DNA from: Streptomyces sp. NBC_00525
Lineage (GTDB): Bacteria; Actinomycetota; Actinomycetes; Streptomycetales; Streptomycetaceae
Length of the DNA stretch: 64,000 nt
NCBI RefSeq assembly: GCF_036346595.1
Contig: NZ_CP107834.1
Span: forward strand, 4,464,001-4,528,000
Reading direction: 5' to 3'
Below, one piece after another: positions 26,154 to 33,478 of the stretch. The position numbers and the translations under genes were made by a program. Every line of letters starts with the position of its first letter. The stretch's first letter is position 1. Under the pieces are notes generated by a model, which made no database searches, was not told the DNA's origin, and saw nothing but the letters and a program-made list of their open reading frames with translations.

Positions 26154-27398
26154 TCAGGCGTGCGCGGACGCGAGGACGCGTGCCAGAGTCGGCTGCAGAT
26201 CGCGTACGGCCCGATTGCTCCGGAAGCGTGCGAGCTCGCGGGCCAGCCGCCGCACGTCGGCGTTCACCGTTGCCGAGGGAACGGCCGGCATCACGCCCAG
26301 CAACTCCCCGGCGATCGTGCACGCGTGCTCGACCTCGCCGGAAGCGGCGTGTGCCAGGGACCTGCGCAGGCCGTACCGGGCGCGGGTGCGCAGAGCGTGC
26401 GCCGGGAGACGCCGGCATTCCCGGTCCAGCACCTCGGCGGCCGCCGCCGGGCGCCCGAGGTCGTACAGGCACCATCCGGTCGTCATCGCGGCCGGATCGG
26501 TCACATGCGTGGTGCCCAGTACGGGCCCGGAGCCGCCACGGGCCCCGTCGCTCCGCAGGAGTTCCCGCGCACGGTCGAGACTCCGCAGACAGGCGCGCTC
26601 ATCACCGGCGAGGGCGTGCCCCTGCGCCTCCCGCTGGGCCGCGAGTCCCCGGACGCGGGGCGGCAGGTGATGGCCCTGGGCCCGGCGGGCCAGCGCGATC
26701 GTGCTCGCGGCGTCGCCGCCGTAGAACGTGACCAGGGCGCGGCGCACCAGTGCGTAGGAACCGAGGTGAGGGTCCCCGCCGGCGCGGGCCAGTTCGGCTG
26801 CCTCGTCGGTCCAGTCGAGCGCTGCCGCGCTGTTGCCGGCCTCCTGCGCCATCCAGCCGGTGAACTCCGCGAAGCGCGACGCCAGCACAAGGGCGGGGGC
26901 ACGAGTGGCGGACGAGGCGGCGGCAGCCAGTCCGACGACCAGGCGCGTCTGTGTCTCCAGCAGAGGCAGCAGGGCATTCGGAGCCGTGGACTGACCGAGC
27001 TTGCGCAGCTGGTCGAACTGGGCCTGGAAGGAGAGCAGCAGCGGATCGGCCGCAGAGGCGGCCGGGCCGCCGAGCTTCAGCCCGAGCTCTATCAAGGAGC
27101 CCGTCCCCGCCGCGAGTACTTCACGTCGTCCGACCCGCAGGAGGTTGTCGGCGGGAGCGGCGGCATCGTCGGGATCGGAGTCGGACCGGACCACCAGGCG
27201 CCGCAACTCGCCGTTCGCGCCGAGGAAGGCGTCGCAGCGGCGGGCCAGTTCGGGCGACGCGGAACGCTCGCCGCGTTCCACCTTGCTGAGGTACCCCTTG
27301 TCGTAGTTGAGGGCTGCGGCCATGTCGCTCAGCGACAGTTCCGCCTCCATACGTAATCGGCGAAGCTCCGGGCCGAAGTGGGCCGGTGTGCTCGTCAT
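26154..27398 (-). CDS. XRE/TPR transcriptional regulator with TTA codon
   Basis: 414 residues. N-terminal HTH: LRRLRMEAELSLSDMAAALN followed by YDKGYLSKVERGERSASPE. The rest is TPR-like helices (about 110-410) typical of peptide- or ligand-sensing orphan regulators. Codon 15 is TTA (plus-strand 27354-27356), placing it under bldA control. It lies upstream of the TIR operon on the same strand with a 179-bp gap, so it may regulate or be cotranscribed with it. Frame intact. Confidence 0.88.
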   Translation of the reverse strand: MTSTPAHFGPELRRLRMEAELSLSDMAAALNYDKGYLSKVERGERSASPELARRCDAFLGANGELRRLVVRSDSDPDDAAAPADNLLRVGRREVLAAGTGSLIELGLKLGGPAASAADPLLLSFQAQFDQLRKLGQSTAPNALLPLLETQTRLVVGLAAAASSATRAPALVLASRFAEFTGWMAQEAGNSAAALDWTDEAAELARAGGDPHLGSYALVRRALVTFYGGDAASTIALARRAQGHHLPPRVRGLAAQREAQGHALAGDERACLRSLDRARELLRSDGARGGSGPVLGTTHVTDPAAMTTGWCLYDLGRPAAAAEVLDRECRRLPAHALRTRARYGLRRSLAHAASGEVEHACTIAGELLGVMPAVPSATVNADVRRLARELARFRSNRAVRDLQPTLARVLASAHA

Positions 27399-27614
27399 CG
27401 GTGCTCCCCCTCGAAGAGTGGCCGTGAGAGCGGTACGCCCTCACGGGGGATCTGCGTTCGACGTTCACGGGAGGACGCGGTGAGCGGCAGCGGGCACTCT
27501 CCGTGAGACAGCCGCTTCGCTCCGCATCCATGAGTGAGTCTGGCACGAGGTGGGCCGGAGGCATCGGGATTCGGCAGGGTTGCCTGTTGCCTGTTCGGGC
27601 AGCGCCGGGGTGGT

Positions 27615-28196
27615 TCAGGTTCGGGGGCCCGCTCCGTGCAGGAACGTGTTCACCACTCGGGCGGCCAGCGCGTCCGGGTCCGTGGTGGGGTCCGTCGGGT
27701 TGCCGTGGAGCGTTTCGCCCAGGAGGGCGTAGTAGACGCGCTGGAGCCACGAGAGGTCGGCGGACGCGTCGATCAGGTGCTCGGCGCGGGCGCGTTCCAG
27801 GACGGCTACGCAGTGGCGGGCCATCTCCTCGTGGAGGGCGGCCGCCTCGCTGCCAGGGGTGGCCGGGAGGCTCAGGGCGAAGGTCCAGGCGCCCTTGACC
27901 TGGAGGACGTTGGCCGTGATGCGGTGCAGCGCGACCAGGGGCGGGGCGGTCGCGGGGCGGCCGTCGTCCACCGCGCGGGCGAGTTGGCGGGCGGCCGACA
28001 GGGCGAGCGCCTCGATCAGTGCCTGGCGGTGGGCGAAGCGGCGGTGGATCGTCGTCCGGGACACCCCTGCCTCGGCCGCGATCTGCTCCATCGAGGCGCC
28101 GGGGTCCCGGGAGAGCACGCGTTCGGCCGCCTCCAGGATCGCGCGCACGCTCCGTTCCGCGTCCGCTCGCAGCGGCCTCGCCGTCTTCTCTCCCAC
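27615..28196 (-). CDS. TetR-family repressor
   Basis: 193 residues, GTG start with GGAGG upstream. HTH region: SVRAILEAAERVLSRDPGASMEQIAAEAGVSRTTIHRRFAHR, classic for TetR. The C-terminal ligand domain is not assigned. It is divergent from the short-chain dehydrogenase, with a 154-bp shared promoter region, and most likely represses that gene. The 216 bp on its far side (27399-27614) holds nothing recognised. Confidence 0.92.
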   Translation of the reverse strand: MGEKTARPLRADAERSVRAILEAAERVLSRDPGASMEQIAAEAGVSRTTIHRRFAHRQALIEALALSAARQLARAVDDGRPATAPPLVALHRITANVLQVKGAWTFALSLPATPGSEAAALHEEMARHCVAVLERARAEHLIDASADLSWLQRVYYALLGETLHGNPTDPTTDPDALAARVVNTFLHGAGPRT

Positions 28197-28275
28197 GGTG
28201 CCTCCCCGTTCCGTTCGGACATCTCGCTAAACGATACAGGGGTGCTTCATTTCCTTGGTAAGTGGAGCAAGTCTG

Positions 28276-28303
28276 TTGCAGGCATCGGCAATACGTGTAC
28301 TGT
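28276..28303 (+). promoter_or_regulatory. Predicted promoter of the dehydrogenase gene
   Basis: TTGCAG (28276-28281), a 16-bp spacer and TACTGT (28298-28303) match vegetative-type -35 and TANNNT -10 boxes. The repeated GTTGCAG around it (28275-28281 and again about 30 bp on) could be TetR operator half-sites. Confidence 0.45.
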
Positions 28304-28350
28304 CTTGTTGCAGTTGAGTGCGTCCCGGACCCCAGTCAAGGAGACCTCCC

Positions 28351-29217
28351 ATGCCCACCACCGCCCTCGTCACCGGTGCCTCCTCCGGGCTCGGCGCGGA
28401 GTTCGCCGCCCAGCTCGCCGCCCGCGGACACGACCTCGTCCTGGTGGCCCGGTCGGAGGACCGGCTCACCGCCCTCGCCGAGCGCCTGGCCGCCCGGTAC
28501 GGCATAACGGCGCACGTCCTGGTGCGGGATCTCGCCGAGCCCGGCGCCGCCCGTGCGATCGCCGATCGGCTCGACGCGCTCGGCATCGACATCGGGCTGC
28601 TGGTCAACAACGCCGGCTTCGGGACCTGCGGGCGCTTCGAGGACATCGCCGCCGACCGGGACCACGACCAGCTGATGGTCAACGTCGTCGCCCTCGTCGG
28701 CCTCACCCACGCCCTGCTTCCGGGCATGCTGGCGCGCGGCGCGGGCGCGGTCGTGAACGTCGCGTCCACCGCCGGCTTCCAGCCCGCCCCGTACTTCGCG
28801 GTCTACGGCGCGGCCAAGGCGTTCGTGCTGAACTTCGGGCTCGCCCTGCGTCAGGAATGCCGGGGGAGGGGCGTGCGCGTGCTCACCCTGTGCCCCGGTC
28901 CGGTCGACACGCCGTTCTTCGAGGCCATCGGCACGCGTGAGGCGGCCGTCAACGGCTCGATGAGTACGCCGGAGCCGGTGGTGCGCGCCGCGCTGGCCGC
29001 TCTCGACCGCGATCGCGCCTATGTCACACCGGGGTTCGGCAACGCCCTGGCCGCGCACCTGCCGCCGCGCCGGCCGCGCGCCCTGGTCGCGGCGTTCGCC
29101 GAGCGTGTCACCCGTAAGGTCCTCGCGTCGGCTCCGAAGGCCGCGCAGGACGGGCCGGCCGCCGGGCCCGGCGCATCCGCCGAGCCCGCCGCACCGGTCA
29201 CCCCGTACGCGGCATGA
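28351..29217 (+). CDS. Short-chain dehydrogenase/reductase (SDR)
   Basis: 288 residues. Cofactor motif TGASSGLG (residues 8-15) and NNAG (NNAGFG) are present; the active site is the Ser region VNVASTAGFQ and YxxxK as YGAAK. The ATG at 28351 has AAGGAG 7 nt upstream; an earlier in-frame start is rejected. Arg at position R37 after the second strand (LVLVARSEDRL) favours NADP(H). Divergent from a TetR gene, so probably an inducible detoxification or lipid-type reductase. Substrate unknown. Confidence 0.92.
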   Translation: MPTTALVTGASSGLGAEFAAQLAARGHDLVLVARSEDRLTALAERLAARYGITAHVLVRDLAEPGAARAIADRLDALGIDIGLLVNNAGFGTCGRFEDIAADRDHDQLMVNVVALVGLTHALLPGMLARGAGAVVNVASTAGFQPAPYFAVYGAAKAFVLNFGLALRQECRGRGVRVLTLCPGPVDTPFFEAIGTREAAVNGSMSTPEPVVRAALAALDRDRAYVTPGFGNALAAHLPPRRPRALVAAFAERVTRKVLASAPKAAQDGPAAGPGASAEPAAPVTPYAA

Positions 29218-29231
29218 GCGCCGCGCACGAA

Positions 29232-29304
29232 GGCGCCGCTCACCGCCCGTCCGGCGTGAGCGGCGCCCCGTTCCCCTCCGCGGCGGTCGTGAACCGCCGC
29301 GGAG
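29232..29304. terminator. Two tandem hairpins between convergent genes
   Basis: GGCGCCGCTCAC-12 nt-GTGAGCGGCGCC (29232-29267) and CTCCGCGGCGGT-CGTGA-ACCGCCGCGGAG (29276-29304), both with perfect 12-bp stems, lie between the dehydrogenase stop and the LPMO stop. One probably serves each strand. Confidence 0.75.
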
Positions 29305-29323
29305 AGGGGTGGTTCGTCACGCG

Positions 29324-30034
29324 TCAGCAGGCACCCAGGTCCTGCCAGACGCCCCACGTGCCCGACGTGCCGGGCTGCTCGCCCTGGACCCACCACTTGG
29401 CGCGCCAGTTGTGGCCGTTGTACGAGACCGTGTCGCCGCCGTTGTAGACGCGGCCCGCGTCCCAGGCGCCGGCGGTGCAGTCGCCGGGGGTCCCGCCGTC
29501 GCCGTCACCGCCGGGGGTCCCGCCGATGTTCACGTCGATGCAGGCGTAGAACGCGTTGGCCGTGTCGGAGATGTTCCAGACGGCGAGCACCTTCTGCTTG
29601 CCGGTGAAGCCGCCGAAGTTCACCTGGTGGGTCTTGGCGGCGCCGGGCTGGGCGCCGTTGTCGTTGAACTCGGCGATCTTCGAGCCGCCGATGTAGTACT
29701 GCCAGGTGCTCGTCGCGTGACGGGCCGTCAGGGTCCAGGAGAAGTTCGCGGAGCTCCCGACCGGGGTGGCCTTCCAGCCCTTGGCGTCGTTGTCCAGATC
29801 GGCGAACTGGGAGTTGCCGCCGCTGCAGCTGCGCAGGCCCTTGGGGCCCTCGACGCTCTGCGGCTCGTACTTGATCTGGCCGCAGCTGACGGTGCCCGCC
29901 GCGCACTGGGCCTGGCGGCTCGGCGGCGAGGAGACGTATCCGTGCGCACTGGCCGAGGTGGCCGGCAGGGCCACCGCGAGCAGGGGGGCGACACCCGCAC
30001 CGATCACGAGGGCCAGTTTTCGCTTCGCGTTCAT
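29324..30034 (-). CDS. AA10 lytic polysaccharide monooxygenase with CBM5/12
   Basis: 236 residues, secreted. The signal peptide ends ATSASA, exposing His31 (HGYVSSPPSR), which with His106 (TARHATST) forms the copper histidine brace. The catalytic domain spans about 31-180. A Gly/Asp-rich linker leads to a C-terminal CBM5/12 (AWDAGRVYNGGDTVSYNG, KWWVQGEQPG). It oxidatively cleaves chitin outside the cell, assisting chitinases. AGGAG lies 5 nt before the ATG. The promoter upstream overlaps a DasR-type operator. Confidence 0.95.
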   Translation of the reverse strand: MNAKRKLALVIGAGVAPLLAVALPATSASAHGYVSSPPSRQAQCAAGTVSCGQIKYEPQSVEGPKGLRSCSGGNSQFADLDNDAKGWKATPVGSSANFSWTLTARHATSTWQYYIGGSKIAEFNDNGAQPGAAKTHQVNFGGFTGKQKVLAVWNISDTANAFYACIDVNIGGTPGGDGDGGTPGDCTAGAWDAGRVYNGGDTVSYNGHNWRAKWWVQGEQPGTSGTWGVWQDLGAC

Positions 30035-30213
30035 GCCAACTCCTATGTTGGGAGCTGCCGCGGGGTGACGGCAGCGGTCGGACTCGCCCGCACCGGTTGC
30101 GGCCTTGCCGGGGGGTGCTGGACACGGCGGGGCGGGGTACGGCCGGTGGCGAGGGGGTGCCGCCCGCAGTCCCCGTCGCGCGCCGCGGTCACCCCTGGCA
30201 ACCGAGACTCACC

Positions 30214-30250
30214 TAGGTCTAGACCATACTCATAGGCGTGTACTCGTCAA
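30214..30250 (-). promoter_or_regulatory. LPMO promoter overlapped by a DasR-type operator (dre)
   Basis: On the minus strand: TTGACG (30245-30250), 16-bp spacer, TATGGT (30223-30228, TANNNT). The core GGTCTAGACC at 30216-30225 (with TGGTCTAGACC on the minus strand) matches the dre consensus bound by the GlcNAc-responsive repressor DasR, overlapping the -10 box. Known biology: DasR represses chitinolytic genes until glucosamine phosphates accumulate. The leader to the ATG is about 180 nt, otherwise empty. Confidence 0.75.
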
Positions 30251-30294
30251 GGGAGTTGGACGGCACGGAAGGTGATGGGGTATCGGAAGCGGTG

Positions 30295-33195
30295 TCACGT
30301 TGCCGGACGGGTCATGACGATGCGGGTGATCTCCACCCGTGACTTCGCGCCCAGCTTGCGATAGGCGCGGGTGAGCGCCGCCTCGACCGTCTTCACACTC
30401 AGTGTCAGCCCCGCCGCGATCTCGCGGTTCGTCGCCCCCTGGGCCACCCGCGTCACCACACTCCGCTCCGTCGAGCTGAGCCGCTCCGGCCACGCGTCCC
30501 CGTCCAGCCGCGGCAGCGGCACCTCACCGCCCCGGTCCCGCTCCGCCCGCACCCCCGCCACCCGGGCCCGCGCCCCCGCGGCCGTGAACACGCGCAGCGC
30601 CTGGGCGTACGCCGCATGGGACGCGTCCTCCTCACCGAGGCGGCGGCGCACCCGGCCCAGCAGGACCCGGGTACGGGCCTCCTCCAGGACGTACCCGGCG
30701 GCCCGCAGCCGCGCCGCGGCGTCCTCGTACCCCGCGGCCGCCGCCTCCGGGCCGCCGCGCTCCTCCACGATCACCGCCGCCGCCCGGTCCAGCGTGGCCA
30801 GCACACCGGCGCGCCCCAGCCGGGCGGCCTGCCCGCGCGCCCGGTCCACGACCGACTCCGCCTCGTCCAGGGCACCGCTGCGGGCCAGCGCCTCCGCGAG
30901 GTCGGCGTGCCAGCGCCGGGTCGCGGGATCGCCCTGGCCCTGCCCGGTCTCCATCTCGGCCGTCCGGCGCAGCAGCCGCGCCGCGCTCGCGTACTGGCCG
31001 CCGAACAGCCTGATCCGGCCCTCCGCGTGCAGCGCCCTCGGCAGGAACAGCCGGTCGTCGTCGTCCTCGCTGTGCCGCCGCGCCGCCTCCGCCGCCGCGA
31101 GGGCCTGGCTCATGCTGCCGCCCGCGGTCTCGGCCAGCGCGACGGCGTACCACGCGGGCCCCTGGCTCAAACCGGCCCGCTCGGCGATCCGCAGGCTCTG
31201 CCGGGCCGTCGACAGGGCCTGGCGGCAGCGGCCGCGCTGGATCTCCAGCTGCGCGAGGCCGATCAGGCAGTGGCTCAGGCAGTCCGCCGAACCCCGCTGG
31301 CGCAGCGTGTACACGAGCGTCCGCAACTCCGCCCTGGCCTCGTCCAACTGGTCGTGCACCAGATGGAACCGGTGCTTGAGATAGATCGGCCCGTTGTGGT
31401 GGCTCATCGCGTACGCGTCGTGCGGGGCGGCCAGGGCGGCGGTGAGCGTGGACTCCGCCTCCGGCCGCCCGAGGAAGAGCTCCAGGGACGCCTGCTGGGT
31501 CAGCGCCAGCACCTCGGTACGCCGGTCGCCCGCCCGCGCGGCGAGTCCGGCGGCCCGCGCGGCGTGCTCGCGGGCCCGCGCCGCCGACCCGCCCACCATC
31601 CACGCGTGCCAGCTCATCCGGTAGTGCAGCGGCGCCAGCAGCCTGGGGTCGTCGCCCGCGTCCCGCACCGCCTCCGGGAACACGCCCGCTGTCTCCGACA
31701 TCGCCTGGCCCGACGCGTCGACGACCACCGTCCAGGCACGCACCCGGTCCGCCGGCCGGTCAGTGTCGCCCAGCACCTCGTACGCCAGCTCCCGCGCGAA
31801 GTCGAAGTCGCCCGCGTCCAGCCCGTCCTCGGCGGCGGCCAGCCGGCGGGCGGTGCCGGTGTGCGCCCCGTCCGCCGGGGTGCAGCGGGCGGCGAGCCGC
31901 CCCAGCCTGGCCGCCGTGCCCGGCGCGCCCCGCCGCCTGGCCGACGCCGCCGCCTCGACCAGCCGGTCCGCGACCGCCGCGTCCGGGCCCGCCGTCAGCC
32001 GGGCCAGATGGTGGGCCCGCTCCACCGGGTCGTCGGACGCCCCGGCCAGCGCGCGGTGGGCGTCCATCCGCAACGCGTACGGGGCGCTCGCCTCCAGCAC
32101 CATCGGCGTCAGCGGGTCGGCGAAGCGGAGCGCCCCGCGCTCCGGCGGGCACAGGAAGCCGTGCCGTACGCAGGTGTCGAGGTCGGCGGCCACCTGCCGG
32201 CAGCCCGCCCGGCGCAGCAGTTCGACGGTGGGGCGGGCGGCCGCGCCCGCGGTGAGCAGCAGATGGCGGGCGCGCGCCGGCAGGGCCTCCAGCCGGTCCA
32301 GCACGGGCCTGCTCAGCGCGTCGGGGACCGGCAGTGGCTCCGAGGAGTCGGGCAGCCGCGCTCCGCAGGCCACAGACTCCTGGAGCCCGGCGGCCAGTTC
32401 GAGAGCGGTACGGGGATTGCCGGACGCGGCCTCGTGCAGCCGGGCGACGAGCTGCCGGGGCCAGGAGGGGCCGCCGTGCACGCCGTGCGTGTGGAGCACG
32501 TCCGTGATCTCCCACACGGTCATGGCGGGCAGCGGCAGGGTGCGCACCGGCTGCGGGCACAGCTCACGGGCCGGGGAGGTGTCCGGGCGCCGGCCGGCCA
32601 GGGGCGAGGTGCGCAGCGTGGCGAGGACGGCGTGGCGCGGGTCGGAGCGCCGGGCGAGGAACTGGAGGGTGCGGGCGGTCGGTTCGTCCAGCCACTGCAC
32701 GTCGTCGACGACCAGCAGCAGAGGTTCGGCGACGGCGAGGGCGGCCAGCACCTTGCGTACGGCCACGCGCAGCACCAGGGCGTCGCGGCCGGTGGCGGGG
32801 TCGGTGCCGGCCGGCGGGGTGCGGCGCAGCAGCGCGCCTTCGAGCACGGCGCGTTCATGGGCGCCCAGCCCGGCCAGCGCCTCGTCGTCCGCGGTGGCCA
32901 GCAGGTCGATCAGGCCGAGGAAGGGGCTGTCCCGGTCGGCCGGGGAGGGCGAGCAGCGCAGCACCCGGTGGCCGCGGCCGGCGAGGTCGTCGGCGATCCG
33001 CGCGGCGGCCGTGCTCCTGCCGATGCCCTCGGGGCCGGTGAGGAGGATGCTTCCGCCGCCCTCCAGATGGGCGCGGGCGGTGTCGCACAGCGCGGCCCGG
33101 CCCGCGGAGCGGGTGCCGGAGGTGTGTGCGGCGGCGGTGCGGGGGCCGGCGGTGGGTGCGCCGGCGGGGGAGCGGTCCATGGTCGAGCGGGTCAT
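30295..33195 (-). CDS. LuxR-family large ATP-binding (LAL/MalT-like) regulator
   Basis: 966 residues. N-terminal P-loop at 54-61 reads GPEGIGRST, with Arg replacing the Walker A lysine; Walker B is LLLVVDDVQWLDE. A long helical/TPR-like middle follows, and the C-terminal LuxR HTH is RLSSTERSVVTRVAQGATNREIAAGLTLSVKTVEAALTRAYRKLG. The ATG at 33195 has AAGGG 6 nt upstream; the reading from 33348 is rejected. LAL proteins are usually activators of secondary metabolism or sugar catabolism. The target is unknown; chitin genes flank it. Confidence 0.9.
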   Translation of the reverse strand: MTRSTMDRSPAGAPTAGPRTAAAHTSGTRSAGRAALCDTARAHLEGGGSILLTGPEGIGRSTAAARIADDLAGRGHRVLRCSPSPADRDSPFLGLIDLLATADDEALAGLGAHERAVLEGALLRRTPPAGTDPATGRDALVLRVAVRKVLAALAVAEPLLLVVDDVQWLDEPTARTLQFLARRSDPRHAVLATLRTSPLAGRRPDTSPARELCPQPVRTLPLPAMTVWEITDVLHTHGVHGGPSWPRQLVARLHEAASGNPRTALELAAGLQESVACGARLPDSSEPLPVPDALSRPVLDRLEALPARARHLLLTAGAAARPTVELLRRAGCRQVAADLDTCVRHGFLCPPERGALRFADPLTPMVLEASAPYALRMDAHRALAGASDDPVERAHHLARLTAGPDAAVADRLVEAAASARRRGAPGTAARLGRLAARCTPADGAHTGTARRLAAAEDGLDAGDFDFARELAYEVLGDTDRPADRVRAWTVVVDASGQAMSETAGVFPEAVRDAGDDPRLLAPLHYRMSWHAWMVGGSAARAREHAARAAGLAARAGDRRTEVLALTQQASLELFLGRPEAESTLTAALAAPHDAYAMSHHNGPIYLKHRFHLVHDQLDEARAELRTLVYTLRQRGSADCLSHCLIGLAQLEIQRGRCRQALSTARQSLRIAERAGLSQGPAWYAVALAETAGGSMSQALAAAEAARRHSEDDDDRLFLPRALHAEGRIRLFGGQYASAARLLRRTAEMETGQGQGDPATRRWHADLAEALARSGALDEAESVVDRARGQAARLGRAGVLATLDRAAAVIVEERGGPEAAAAGYEDAAARLRAAGYVLEEARTRVLLGRVRRRLGEEDASHAAYAQALRVFTAAGARARVAGVRAERDRGGEVPLPRLDGDAWPERLSSTERSVVTRVAQGATNREIAAGLTLSVKTVEAALTRAYRKLGAKSRVEITRIVMTRPAT

Positions 33196-33375
33196 CCGGG
33201 GCCCTTCGCGCGCAGCCTGTACTCCCACTGCCCGTGCAGCGGGGGCCCGCCCATGCCGTGCCCGAGGGTAGGACCGCGAGGTGGCGAGGTCAACGGCGGG
33301 CCGGTGCGGAAAGGTTGACGGGCGGGGTGTGCGTGCCGGGAGCCACATGCGTTCCCGTACCCGGACCCTTCACAC

Positions 33376-33417
33376 ACACCGGTCACGGCGCGATGGTGCG
33401 TGCGCCGTGACCGGTGT
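33376..33417 (-). terminator. Strong hairpin downstream of the M4 protease gene
   Basis: ACACCGGTCACGGCGC-10 nt-GCGCCGTGACCGGTGT, a perfect 16-bp stem, 62 bp past the protease stop. The remainder of the 283-bp gap 33196-33478 shows no gene. Confidence 0.8.
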
Positions 33418-33478
33418 TCCCGCGTCAGGGGGCGGGAAACCCCTCGGAACTCAGTCGCTCAGTGGTGACCGGTCCGGG

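Noticed and set aside
30616..33318. Plus-strand open frame of 900 codons
   Set aside because: Lies antisense to the LAL regulator, whose P-loop and LuxR domain are unmistakable.
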